Assembly (NCBI GenBank): GCA_947495295.1
Contig: CANLYJ010000002.1
Location: forward strand, 620,001 to 684,000
Direction: 5' to 3'
DNA length: 64,000 bases
Source of the DNA: an uncultured Paracoccaceae bacterium
GTDB taxonomy: Bacteria; Pseudomonadota; Alphaproteobacteria; Rhodobacterales; Rhodobacteraceae
Positions 7,830 to 16,998 of this stretch are shown here, piece by piece. The notes under the pieces were generated by a model. That model was not told where the DNA came from and did not search any database. It saw only the letters and a program-made list of their open reading frames with translations. Position 1 is the first letter of the stretch, and each line of letters begins with the position of its first letter. A program made the position numbers and the translations under genes.

Positions 7830-10132
7830 CCGTGTGCCCGTTGCACCGCGCTCAACACTTCCTCGGCCGTGGCGGGGGCTTGCAGATCGGGGTAGTTTGG
7901 CCCGCAGGCGCCGACCGCATCAGACAGGGCCATGAACGCGGAGATGCCCAGCATGAAGGGTGGTTCACCCACCGCCTTGGACCGGTAGATGGTCTGTGCC
8001 GGGTTGGGCTCATCCCAGAGCGTCACGTTTAAGATGTCGGGCCGGTCCGAGCAGGCGGGGATTTTATAGGTGGCGGGGGCGTGGGTGCGCAGGCGACCTT
8101 TGTCGTCCCAGACCAGTTCTTCTGTCGTGAGCCACCCCGCCCCTTGCACATAGCCGCCTTCGATCTGGCCGATATCCAGCGCGGGGTTCAAGGATGCCCC
8201 CGCGTCATGCAGGATGTCGGTCCGCAGGATGCGGTTTTCGCCGGTCAACGTGTCGATCACAACCTCGGTGATGGCTGCCCCTTGGGCGAAATAGAAGAAC
8301 GGTGTGCCTTCGCCTTTGATCCGGTCCCAGCTGAGGCCCGGCGTTTTGTAGAAACCCGTGGCCGACAGGCTGACCCGGTTGAGATAGGCGGTTTGGGCCG
8401 CTGTCGCAAAGCTGATCTGTTCATCGCCGATCTGGACCATGCCGTCTTTGAACTGGATGCTTTCCGTAGCGGTCTGATGCAGTTCGGCCAAACAGGCCGC
8501 GATCCGGTCGCGGATGATGTCGCATGCGTTTGCGACCGCCATCCCATTGAGATCGGAGCCGGAGGAGGCTGCCGTGGCAGATGTGTTGGGCACTTTGCCC
8601 GTGTCAGTCGCGGTGATTTTGACGTGGCTTACATCGATCCCGAACCGGTGTGCGGCGACCTGTGCCACCTTTTGGAACAGCCCTTGCCCCATTTCTGTCC
8701 CGCCATGGTTCATATGCACCGATCCGTCTTGGTATACATGCACCAATGCGCCTGCCTGATTGAGGTGGCTGAGCGTAAAGGAGATGCCGAACTTGACCGG
8801 GCTGAGAGCGATCCCTTTTTTCAGGATCTTTTGGGTGCCGTTCCAGTCTGTGATGGCTGTCCGCCGGTTATTATAGTTGGCCTGCTCCAGCAGTTTCTCA
8901 GTCATTTCGCGCAGGATGAAATCGCTGACCGGCATGTGATAGGGCGTTGTTTGCAGGGGCGATGGGTCAAGACCCATCTTACGTTGTGGCATCTGTTGGT
9001 AGTAGTTTTGCTGCCGGATTTTGGCGGGGTCCCGTTTGAGTTCGGCGGCGATATGATCCATCACCCGTTCGATCCCGAGCACCCCTTGCGGCCCCCCGAA
9101 CCCCCGATAGGCGGTTGCCGATTGGGTATTGGTTTTCAGCCGGTGTGACGTGATCCGTGCCGCTGGCAAGTGATAGGCATTGTCCGCATGCAACATTGCC
9201 CGGTCTGCCACGGGTAGCGACAGGTCCTGCGCCCAGCCGCAGCGCGTGGCCTGAGTGAAGTCCACTGCCAGCAACTGCCCCTCGTCGTCAAAGCCCACGG
9301 TGTAGTCGATCCGGAAATCATGCCGTTTGCCGGTGATCATCATATCGTCATCGCGGTCGTAGCGCATCTTGCACGGTCGCCCGGTGTGCCGCGCGGCAAT
9401 CGCGCAGGCGACCGCCAATGCGTTGCCCTGGCTTTCCTTGCCCCCAAAACCGCCGCCCATGCGTCGCACTTCGCAGCGTACCGCGTGCATCGGCATCCCC
9501 AATGCATCGGCCACTTTGTGCTGGATTTCGGTTGGGTGCTGGGTGGAGCTGTGCACCAGCATATCTCCACCTTCCTGCGGCAGTGCAAGCGCGGCTTGCC
9601 CTTCGAGGTAGAAATGTTCCTGCCCGCCCATGTTGATCGTACCTTGCAGTCGATGCGGGGCCTTTGACAGGGCCTGATCCACGTCGCCCTTGGTCCAGAT
9701 GCGCGGGCCATCTTCGAACCGGCTATCTGCGGCAAGCGCCTCTTCTATCGTCAGGATCGGTGGTTCTTCGTCATAGCTGACCTGCCCCATCCGGGCGGCC
9801 TTGCGTGCATTCAGATGTGTGCCGGCGACCACCAAAAACAGCGGTTGACCGATATAGTGCACAGTCCCGTCCGACAAAAGCGGTTCATCATGGATCGAAG
9901 GGGAGACGTCATTGGCGAAAGGCAGATCATCGGCTGTCAGAACGGCGATGACGCCGGGGGCCTGCCGGACCTGCGACAGGTCCATGTCGCTGATCTGTCC
10001 CTTGGCGATGTCCGACAGCCCAAAGGCCAGATGCAAGGTGCCCGCGGGCGTCGGGATATCGTCGATATAGCGCGCGGCCCCGCTGACATGCAGGGCGGCC
10101 GCATCATGGGGGAGGGGTTTTGCGACGCTCAT
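7826..10132 (-). CDS. xdhB: xanthine dehydrogenase molybdopterin-binding subunit XdhB
   Basis: The large subunit (768 residues) oxidises hypoxanthine/xanthine to urate at a molybdenum cofactor. Visible signatures are the cofactor-binding MGGGFGGKES (about residue 225), AYRGFGGPQG with the substrate-binding Arg, and the C-terminal KAVGEPPFMLG, whose Glu is the catalytic base in Rhodobacter capsulatus XDH. It overlaps xdhA and xdhC by 4 bases each. An oddity is that codons for RKMGLDPS (bases 8961-8983) coincide with a perfect palindromic repeat that recurs at 43.9 kb, so a mobile repeat appears to have been absorbed into the reading frame. Confidence 0.95.
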   Translation of the reverse strand: MSVAKPLPHDAAALHVSGAARYIDDIPTPAGTLHLAFGLSDIAKGQISDMDLSQVRQAPGVIAVLTADDLPFANDVSPSIHDEPLLSDGTVHYIGQPLFLVVAGTHLNARKAARMGQVSYDEEPPILTIEEALAADSRFEDGPRIWTKGDVDQALSKAPHRLQGTINMGGQEHFYLEGQAALALPQEGGDMLVHSSTQHPTEIQHKVADALGMPMHAVRCEVRRMGGGFGGKESQGNALAVACAIAARHTGRPCKMRYDRDDDMMITGKRHDFRIDYTVGFDDEGQLLAVDFTQATRCGWAQDLSLPVADRAMLHADNAYHLPAARITSHRLKTNTQSATAYRGFGGPQGVLGIERVMDHIAAELKRDPAKIRQQNYYQQMPQRKMGLDPSPLQTTPYHMPVSDFILREMTEKLLEQANYNNRRTAITDWNGTQKILKKGIALSPVKFGISFTLSHLNQAGALVHVYQDGSVHMNHGGTEMGQGLFQKVAQVAAHRFGIDVSHVKITATDTGKVPNTSATAASSGSDLNGMAVANACDIIRDRIAACLAELHQTATESIQFKDGMVQIGDEQISFATAAQTAYLNRVSLSATGFYKTPGLSWDRIKGEGTPFFYFAQGAAITEVVIDTLTGENRILRTDILHDAGASLNPALDIGQIEGGYVQGAGWLTTEELVWDDKGRLRTHAPATYKIPACSDRPDILNVTLWDEPNPAQTIYRSKAVGEPPFMLGISAFMALSDAVGACGPNYPDLQAPATAEEVLSAVQRAHG
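8961..8983. repeat. palindromic repeat copy 1, inside xdhB
   Basis: The sequence holds perfect 8-base arms GATGGGTC / GACCCATC around a 2-base centre, plus the flank TTACG. The same 23 bases occur identically at 43928-43950. Within xdhB it is translated in frame as RKMGLDPS. Confidence 0.75.
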
Positions 10133-11484
10133 GCGCTGACCTCCAGTACCGAGGTCTGTTGCCCGCTCATTTCTGCGAAATAGCGGTGCAGCAGGTTTTG
10201 CGCGCTTTGCAACCGGTAGTCGGCGGAGGCGCGCATGTCGGACATCGGGGTGTAGTCGGAGGCAAACTGTGTTGCCGCCTGATTGATTGTGCCTTGGGTC
10301 CAGGGTTGGCCCGTCAATGCGGCCTCTACTAAGTGTGCCCTGTGTGGGGTGCCAGCCATGCCGCCGAAGGCGATGCGGGCCTTTGTTACGATACCGTTTT
10401 CGACGCTGATGTTGAAACAGCCACAGACAGCTGAGATGTCCTGATCAAACCGTTTGGAGATTTTGTAGCAACGCAGGACGTGCGCTTTTTTGGGGATGGT
10501 GACACCGGTGACGAATTCACCGGGTGCGCGGTCTTGTTTGCCATATGCGATAAAGAAATCCGAGATCGGGATATCGCGGGTCGCATCGCCATGGCGCAGA
10601 TGCAATCTGGCCCCCAATGCGATCAGGGCAGGGGGGTTGTCGCCGATGGGCGATCCGTTGGCGATATTGCCGCCGATCGTGGCCGCATTGCGCACCTGTT
10701 CGGACCCGTAACGCCGGATCATTTCAGCGTAGGATGGGTGATATTCATCCAACACACCCAGAACATCCGTCATGGTCACGGCGGCACCAAAGGTAATTGT
10801 ATCTTCGGCAATTGTAATTTGACGCAGCTCTGCGCAGCGGTTCAGAAAGGCGACATCTGGCAGGTCACGCAACTGTTTGGTGACCCAAAGCCCGACATCG
10901 GTTGCGCCTGCGATCAGCGTGGCATCGGGGTTGGCGGCATACCATGTCGCTAGATCGTTCAGCGTTTCGGGCGCATAGGGTTGTGCCACTACATCTGGGG
11001 TATCGTCATGCATCCAGCCGGGGACGGGGGCGGCTTCAGCAGCCTTTGCCGCGCGAATGATCGGGGCGTAGCCGGTGCAGCGGCAAAGGTTCCCCGCCAG
11101 CACATCATCATGATCGGTCCGCCCGGCCTTATGCCCCGCGGCCATCGCTGCGATGAAGCCCGGCGTACAGAACCCACATTGCGATCCGTGATGATCGACC
11201 ATGGCCTGCTGGACCGGGTGCAATGTGCCATCTGGCCCGCTGATCCCCTCGACCGTGCGCACGGCCTTGCCATGCAGTTGCGGTAGAAACAGGATGCAGG
11301 CATTGAGGGACCGGGCACCGTTTTCATCGGTGACGACAACCGTGCAGGCGCCGCAATCGCCTTCGTTACAGCCTTCCTTGGTGCCGCAGAGCCCCTGATC
11401 CTCGCGTAGCCAATCAAGCAATGTGCGCGTTGGCGCGGCATCGACCTGGACGGTTTCCCCGTTTAGAAGAAACGTGACATTCAT
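10129..11484 (-). CDS. xdhA: xanthine dehydrogenase small subunit XdhA (2Fe-2S and FAD)
   Basis: The 451-residue subunit passes electrons from the molybdenum site to NAD. The N-terminal ferredoxin-like domain has cysteines in GLCGTKEGCNEGDCGACT (about residues 31-48). The second 2Fe-2S domain has CGFCTPGF and CRCTGY. The FAD domain has the segment LIAGATDVGLW and NAATIGGNIANGSP (about residue 270). It is the first gene of the minus-strand purine operon and overlaps xdhB by 4 bases. The upstream 195-base gap must hold the operon promoter and contains an 8-base inverted repeat. Confidence 0.95.
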   Translation of the reverse strand: MNVTFLLNGETVQVDAAPTRTLLDWLREDQGLCGTKEGCNEGDCGACTVVVTDENGARSLNACILFLPQLHGKAVRTVEGISGPDGTLHPVQQAMVDHHGSQCGFCTPGFIAAMAAGHKAGRTDHDDVLAGNLCRCTGYAPIIRAAKAAEAAPVPGWMHDDTPDVVAQPYAPETLNDLATWYAANPDATLIAGATDVGLWVTKQLRDLPDVAFLNRCAELRQITIAEDTITFGAAVTMTDVLGVLDEYHPSYAEMIRRYGSEQVRNAATIGGNIANGSPIGDNPPALIALGARLHLRHGDATRDIPISDFFIAYGKQDRAPGEFVTGVTIPKKAHVLRCYKISKRFDQDISAVCGCFNISVENGIVTKARIAFGGMAGTPHRAHLVEAALTGQPWTQGTINQAATQFASDYTPMSDMRASADYRLQSAQNLLHRYFAEMSGQQTSVLEVSA

Positions 11485-11526
11485 GTGTTAACCTGCCGCG
11501 GTACCAGTTGTTTGGGCGTCGGTGAC

Positions 11527-11553
11527 CCGATGTCGATGCGGCGTAGACATCGG
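11527..11553. promoter_or_regulatory. candidate operator upstream of xdhA
   Basis: Inverted repeat arms CCGATGTC and GACATCGG, with centres about 19 bases apart, lie 45-70 bases upstream of the xdhA start. The spacing suits a dimeric regulator. The regulator is unknown and no regulator gene lies next to the operon. Confidence 0.35.
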
Positions 11554-11679
11554 ATTTGATCTGCCGGATAGCAAACCCAGACCAACTTTGAAAAGCAAGG
11601 AATTTTTGCCTTGTGCGAAGGTCCTTCAAAAAAAGACCAATAATGTGGCACGCAAACAATCGCTCTGTCGGCTTTGTGG

Positions 11680-12303
11680 CTAGGGGTTGATTTCCTGGGC
11701 CACAACCTCGCCTTTGTGCAGCAGCGCATCGACCCATCGGGCATTGTCGGCGAAGCTTTCGTAGATGGTGACGAAGCTGGTTGTCTTGGACAGCCGGTCA
11801 ATCCGCCGTCCGCATGGTTCTGTGCGTCCGGCGCGGCAGAAGGAAGCTTTGATCACTTCATAAGCTTCGTCGGTGATCGTGTAGGGTCGATCGATCCCGA
11901 CATTGGCGTAGCGTACCAGTTCATGGGTGCCCACATCGCCAAAGATGATCAGCGCGCCTGACAACTGGCGGGCGCAGCGATCACGGAACCCGTCGATGAA
12001 GAACGTGTGCAGGCCGGTCGCGCCCGGTTTCGTGTCGTAGATGTCGTAGCCCGAGACACTGTCGATCTTGGTGCCCATGTCGCGTTTGCGCACGGTACAG
12101 TTGCGCGCCAATTGACCAAACGGAACCTTGTCATCGACGGTTACATCAGAGCTGTTGTTTCCTTCGGAGGTGCCGATAAAACCGATGCCGCGCGGTGACT
12201 GGCCGTCAACATTGCTTATCAAATCCATCTGCGCCAACGGGTCGGCGCAACCGGTCAAAACGGTCGTAGTGGCCGCGAGCAAAGCGATGCGTAGAGGTTT
12301 CAA
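11680..12303 (-). CDS. predicted lipoprotein of unknown function
   Basis: The 207-residue product begins with a lipoprotein signal peptide and lipobox (TTTVLTGC, Cys about residue 19), so it should be anchored in an outer or inner membrane leaflet facing the periplasm. The mature part contains several Cys residues (near residues 68, 108, 155 and 163) that could form disulfides. I do not recognise a domain. It stands alone between xdhA and dnaE, in the same orientation as both, with an 80-base gap to dnaE. Confidence 0.75.
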   Translation of the reverse strand: MKPLRIALLAATTTVLTGCADPLAQMDLISNVDGQSPRGIGFIGTSEGNNSSDVTVDDKVPFGQLARNCTVRKRDMGTKIDSVSGYDIYDTKPGATGLHTFFIDGFRDRCARQLSGALIIFGDVGTHELVRYANVGIDRPYTITDEAYEVIKASFCRAGRTEPCGRRIDRLSKTTSFVTIYESFADNARWVDALLHKGEVVAQEINP

Positions 12304-12380
12304 ATCCGATCCCGTCCCAGCGAAGATGGGCGCGGTTTAACGAAAACTTCATAATTCGTCCAGTGAGAGCGGGCTCGACG

Positions 12381-15300
12381 TTACGCGTCTTCGACCTCGA
12401 TCACGCCCCCAAGGCTGCGTAGCGCCCCCTTGATTTGTGGGTTTACAGGGAAATCAACGCCCAGATCCAGTTCGACCTCGCCCGGCAGATCATCGCCCAT
12501 CAGGCAGAAATAGACGGGTCCTTTGCCTGCACGCACCCCATCCCGTTTTGCATTTTCGAGGATTGAGGCGACCGAGCCGATGGCGTCCGGCCCATCGATA
12601 AAGACCCGCAATCCCGCCCCACCTGCATCGGCTACGACGTTGTCAATGGGTGACACCGACCGGCCCAGCAGTTTCAACTGGTCCGCTTCCATCGTTGCCT
12701 CGCAGGTCAGGACGATCTGCGCGCCGGTTTCCAGGTGTTCGCGAGCTTTTTCCAACGTGTCAGAGAACATGGTCACTTCGTATTGGCCGGTTGGATCAGA
12801 GAGCTGCACGAAAGCAAACCGGTTGCCGCGCGCGGATTTTCGTTCTTGCCGCCCTGAAACAGTTCCTGCCATTTTGACGATGGCGGCCCCGTTTTCAGCC
12901 CTCGCGATCACCTCGTCCAATGTCATGATCTGTTTGCGCTTCAGCGGCCCCATATAGTCATCCAGCGGGTGGCCGGACAGATAGAAACCGATGGCCTTGA
13001 ATTCCTCGGCCAGTCGTTCAGCTGGCAGCCAATCGTCGCCGCCCATCAGGCGCGGTTCGGGCAGATCTTCGCCCGCATCCCCGAAAAGCGAGACCTGATT
13101 GGATGATTTCTGATCGTGGATCGCCGCCGAATAGGCGGTGAGCGCGTCAAGGCTGCACATGACCCGTCGTCTGTTGGGGTCAAGCATGTCGAAGGCCCCG
13201 GCGCGTGCCAACATTTCCAGCGGGCGCTTGCCGATCCGTTTCAGGTCACAGCGCCGTGCGAAGTCGAAGAGATTGATAAACGGCTTGGGTGACCCGCCCC
13301 GGACTTGATCCTGGGCCTCCTGGTTGAGGTCCCGGGCCAAGCCCGGGACGGGGTCATTTGTTCCATCGCGCGCATCGACAATCAGCTTCATCGCCTCGAC
13401 GCCCACGTTTTTCAGCGCCCCCAGCCCGTAGACCAGTTTGCCGTCATGGACGTTGAACGTCGCCATGGACCGGTTCACGCAAGGCGGGATGTAGTCCAGG
13501 CCCAGCCCTTTCTTGACCTCTTGGAAGTACACGCCCAGCTTGTCGGTCAGGTGGATATCGCAATTCATCACCCCGGCCATGAATTCGACCGGGTGGTTGG
13601 CCTTGAGCCAGGCGGTTTGGTAGCTGACCACCGCATAGGCGGCGGCGTGTGATTTGTTGAAGCCGTAATTGGCGAATTTTTCCAGAAGGTCGAAAACCTC
13701 GCGCGCCTTTTTCGCATCGACCCCGTTCGCCTTGGCACCGGTTTCAAATTTGGGGCGTTCCTTGGCCATTTCTTCGGCGATTTTCTTACCCATCGCCCGC
13801 CGCAAAAGGTCAGCGCCGCCAAGCGAATAACCTGCCATGACCTGTGCGATTTCCATCACCTGTTCCTGATAGACGATGATCCCTTGGGTTTCGGCGAGGA
13901 TGTGATCAATCGATGGGTGAATGGATTCCAGTTCGCGCTGTCCGTTCTTGACCTCGCAATAGGTCGGGATGTTTTCCATCGGGCCAGGACGGTAAAGCGC
14001 GACGAGCGCCACGATATCCTCGATACAGGTTGGTTTCATCCTCTTGAGCGCGTCCATCATGCCGCTGGATTCCACCTGGAACACGGCGATGGTTTTGGCA
14101 GAGGAATAAAGCGCGTAGGATTTTTCATCATCCAGCGGGATCGCCCCGATATCGTGTTCAAACCCTTCGGGTGCGTCGTAAAGCTGTGCTCCATCGGCGG
14201 CGATGTTGAGCGGTCGCCCAGCCGCTCGGATCAGCTTGACCGCGTTTTCGATTACAGTCAGGGTTTTGAGCCCCAGAAAGTCGAATTTGACCAGCCCGGC
14301 CTGTTCCACCCATTTCATGTTGAACTGGGTGGCGGGCATGTCGGAACGCGGGTCCTGATAGAGCGGGACAAGTTCGTCCAGTGGCCTGTCCCCGATCACG
14401 ACACCGGCGGCGTGGGTGGAGGCGTTGCGCAGCAATCCTTCGACCTGTTGGGCGTAGGTCAGCAGGCGATCCACGACCTCTTCGGCGTTGGCCTCTTCGC
14501 GCAGGCGCGGTTCATCGGCGAGTGCCTTTTCGATGCTGACGGGTTTGACCCCTTCGACCGGGATCATCTTGGACAGCCGGTCGACCTGCCCATAGGGCAT
14601 TTGCAACACGCGTCCTACGTCGCGGACTGCGGCCTTGGACAATAGCGCGCCGAAGGTGATGATCTGGCCGACTTTGTCACGCCCGTATTTTTCCTGGACG
14701 TAGCGGATGACCTCTTCGCGCCGGTCCATGCAGAAGTCGATATCGAAATCCGGCATGGAAACCCGTTCTGGGTTCAGGAACCGTTCAAACAGTAGGCTGT
14801 AGCGCAGGGGGTCAAGATCGGTGATGAGCAATGCGTAGGCGACCAGTGACCCCGCCCCGGACCCACGGCCCGGGCCGACAGGGATGCCGTTTTCCTTCGC
14901 CCATTTGATGAAATCAGCCACGATCAGGAAATAACCGGGGAACCCCATCCCTTCGATGATCCCGAGTTCGAATTCCAGCCTGTCTTCGTATTCCTTGACC
15001 TCTGCGGCGTGGGGAATGACGGCGAGGCGAGCTTTCAGACCCTCCTTGGCCTGACGACGCAGTTCGGCAACCTCATCATCCGCGAAATTGGGCAGGATCG
15101 GGTCACGCTTATAGGCTTTGAAGGCACAGCGTTTGGCGATTTCCACTGTGTTTTCCACGGCTTCGGGCAAGTCCGCAAAAAGCGTTGCCATTTCTTGTGG
15201 AGATTTGAAGTAATGCTGTGGCGTTAGCCTGCGCCGCGCTTCTTGCTGATCCACATAGGCGCCTTCGGCGATGCAGATCAGGGCGTCGTGGGCTTCGTAG

Positions 15301-15953
15301 AGTTCGGTCTTGGGGAAATAGACATCGTTGGTGGCGACCAGCGGCAGGTTCTTGGCATAGGCCATTTCGATATGGCCGCGTTCGGATAAACGCTCTGCCT
15401 CTGGCAGCCCGTCGCCGGGGTGGCGTTGCAGTTCCACATAAAGCCGGTCGGGATAGATCATGGCCAGCCGGTCCATCAGGGCCTCTGCCTTGGGGCGCTG
15501 CCCGTGGCGCAGCAGCCTGCCGATGGGTCCGTCCGGTCCACCGGACAGGCAGATCAGTCCCTCGTTATATTGCGCCAGTTCATCCACGCTGACCTGCGGC
15601 AACTGTCCATTGGCATCAAGATAGGCGCAGGAGTTCAGTTTCATCAGGTTCATGTAGCCTGTTTCGTTCTGCGCCAGCAGAACGATGGGCGCAGGGTCCT
15701 CGGGCCGTTTGCCCGGTTCCGCAGCCACGTAACCCACATCCACCTGACAGCCGATAATGGGCTGCACCCCGGCCTTTGCCGCACCTTCAGAAAATTCCAG
15801 CGCACAGAACATATTGTTCGTGTCGGTCACGGCCACGGCGGGCATGTCCATGCCTGCCACCAACGCGGGCAGTTTTTTGACCGGAATCGCCCCTTCCAGA
15901 AGGGAATATTCGGTGTGAAGGCGCAGGTGAATGAATCGGGATTGATTGGTCAT
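12381..15953 (-). CDS. dnaE: DNA polymerase III subunit alpha
   Basis: The replicative polymerase has 1190 residues, starting at MTNQSRF (15953); an ATG 14 codons further upstream gives a non-conserved extension. The PHP domain begins FIHLRLHTEYSLLEGAI, the catalytic palm has PDFDIDFCMDRREEV (about residue 408), and the C-terminal part has the tandem HhH, OB-fold and end domains typical of DnaE1. An insertion of about 25 residues (DGTNDPVPGL...DQVRGG, about residues 860-885) lies just before the conserved INLFDFARRCDLKR. It corresponds exactly to a palindromic repeat at bases 13297-13352. The frame is kept open, so the enzyme is presumably functional. Confidence 0.96.
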   Translation of the reverse strand: MTNQSRFIHLRLHTEYSLLEGAIPVKKLPALVAGMDMPAVAVTDTNNMFCALEFSEGAAKAGVQPIIGCQVDVGYVAAEPGKRPEDPAPIVLLAQNETGYMNLMKLNSCAYLDANGQLPQVSVDELAQYNEGLICLSGGPDGPIGRLLRHGQRPKAEALMDRLAMIYPDRLYVELQRHPGDGLPEAERLSERGHIEMAYAKNLPLVATNDVYFPKTELYEAHDALICIAEGAYVDQQEARRRLTPQHYFKSPQEMATLFADLPEAVENTVEIAKRCAFKAYKRDPILPNFADDEVAELRRQAKEGLKARLAVIPHAAEVKEYEDRLEFELGIIEGMGFPGYFLIVADFIKWAKENGIPVGPGRGSGAGSLVAYALLITDLDPLRYSLLFERFLNPERVSMPDFDIDFCMDRREEVIRYVQEKYGRDKVGQIITFGALLSKAAVRDVGRVLQMPYGQVDRLSKMIPVEGVKPVSIEKALADEPRLREEANAEEVVDRLLTYAQQVEGLLRNASTHAAGVVIGDRPLDELVPLYQDPRSDMPATQFNMKWVEQAGLVKFDFLGLKTLTVIENAVKLIRAAGRPLNIAADGAQLYDAPEGFEHDIGAIPLDDEKSYALYSSAKTIAVFQVESSGMMDALKRMKPTCIEDIVALVALYRPGPMENIPTYCEVKNGQRELESIHPSIDHILAETQGIIVYQEQVMEIAQVMAGYSLGGADLLRRAMGKKIAEEMAKERPKFETGAKANGVDAKKAREVFDLLEKFANYGFNKSHAAAYAVVSYQTAWLKANHPVEFMAGVMNCDIHLTDKLGVYFQEVKKGLGLDYIPPCVNRSMATFNVHDGKLVYGLGALKNVGVEAMKLIVDARDGTNDPVPGLARDLNQEAQDQVRGGSPKPFINLFDFARRCDLKRIGKRPLEMLARAGAFDMLDPNRRRVMCSLDALTAYSAAIHDQKSSNQVSLFGDAGEDLPEPRLMGGDDWLPAERLAEEFKAIGFYLSGHPLDDYMGPLKRKQIMTLDEVIARAENGAAIVKMAGTVSGRQERKSARGNRFAFVQLSDPTGQYEVTMFSDTLEKAREHLETGAQIVLTCEATMEADQLKLLGRSVSPIDNVVADAGGAGLRVFIDGPDAIGSVASILENAKRDGVRAGKGPVYFCLMGDDLPGEVELDLGVDFPVNPQIKGALRSLGGVIEVEDA
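13297..13352. repeat. palindromic repeat inserted in frame in dnaE
   Basis: Two adjacent palindromes are present: an imperfect one starting CCCCGGACTTGATCC, and a perfect one with arms GTCCCGGGC (13329-13337) and GCCCGGGAC (13341-13349) around a 3-base loop. The pattern resembles intergenic palindromic elements common in Rhodobacterales. Here it lies inside an essential gene, where it encodes extra residues in a loop of the HhH region. Confidence 0.75.
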
Positions 15954-15988
15954 AGGCGGACCGTAGCCGATGCTGGTCTGGGCACAAG

Positions 15989-16957
15989 ATGACAAAACGG
16001 AAAGTGGTGGTTACCGTGCCACTTATGCGTGCATTCTTGTCAATTTGTCTTGCTGTTCCGGTCTGGGCCGATGCGTTCCCGGTGGCGCGTTGCGTCAATC
16101 TGGATCAGGCTTTGGAAGCCCCCCAAGAGGGCGATTGGGGCTATCGGATCGCCCAACCCGATATTACGTGGATTGCCGATCAGGGATTTGACACGGTGCG
16201 CTTGCCTGTTCGTTTCAGCGCCCATTGGGATGGCCGCATTGATCCTGCGTTTCTGGCCCGCATAGATGAGGTGATAGGCTGGGCCGATGCAGAGGGTTTG
16301 AACGTGATCCTTGATCTGCATCATTTTGAAGAGCTGATGGCGGATCCGACTGGTTATGCCGGGCAGTTTATCAGTATCTGGACCGAACTTTCCGCCCATT
16401 ATGCCGGTGCCGATGAAAGCCTGATCTTTGAGTTGCTCAATGAACCGACAGATCCGTTGGACACGGCGGGCGCCCTTGCCTTGTTTGGTGATGTGCTGCC
16501 GCTGATCCGCGCCGCGCATCCTGACCGTTGGATTATCATTGAGGGTGGCGGTTGGGCAAGTGTCGATGCATTGGCTGATTTGCGGGTGCTGGATGATCGC
16601 ACGGTTTTATCGTTTCACTACTACGTGCCGTGGGAGTTTACGCATCAGCAAGCTCCGTGGCTGTCCGACCCGCCGCCTGCCCGAGGCTGGGGTGACAAGG
16701 ATGATCGTGCCGCGATGCGTGCCGATTTCGCGTTGGCTGGTGCCGCAGCTGCGCCCGTCTTTCTGGGAGAATTTGGCGTGACAACGCTGACCGACCCTAT
16801 GCTGCGCGCCACTTGGACAGGTGCTGTGCGTGAAGATGCCGAGGCGCAAGGGATAGGTTGGTGCCACTGGGGGTTAAGTGGCAATTTCGCAATTCGTGAC
16901 CCGGCGACCGGCGATTGGGTGCCAGGTATGAAAGAGGCCCTGTTTGCTGATGAATAG
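15989..16957 (+). CDS. secreted glycoside hydrolase family 5 (cellulase-like)
   Basis: The TIM-barrel glycosidase has about 322 residues. The acid/base Glu is visible in FELLNEPTD (about residue 148) and the nucleophile Glu in FLGEFGVTT (about residue 255). Other GH5 landmarks are TVRLPVRF, VILDLHHFE and SFHYYVPW. A signal peptide (MRAFLSICLAVPVWADA) starts at the second ATG, 16025, so the true start may be there rather than at 15989; neither has a strong ribosome-binding site. It stands alone, divergent from dnaE. Substrate could be beta-1,4- or beta-1,3-glucan; the sequence does not decide this. Confidence 0.85.
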   Translation: MTKRKVVVTVPLMRAFLSICLAVPVWADAFPVARCVNLDQALEAPQEGDWGYRIAQPDITWIADQGFDTVRLPVRFSAHWDGRIDPAFLARIDEVIGWADAEGLNVILDLHHFEELMADPTGYAGQFISIWTELSAHYAGADESLIFELLNEPTDPLDTAGALALFGDVLPLIRAAHPDRWIIIEGGGWASVDALADLRVLDDRTVLSFHYYVPWEFTHQQAPWLSDPPPARGWGDKDDRAAMRADFALAGAAAAPVFLGEFGVTTLTDPMLRATWTGAVREDAEAQGIGWCHWGLSGNFAIRDPATGDWVPGMKEALFADE

Positions 16958-16998
16958 CTGTTTGACTCGTCCCGACCCACAGCCCATGCGTCAGCGGC

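Noticed and set aside
8081..9148. A 355-codon open frame on the plus strand opposite xdhB
   Set aside because: It is the antisense shadow of a strongly conserved gene; its translation is rich in Gly, Arg, Cys and His without a domain, and there is no ribosome-binding site.
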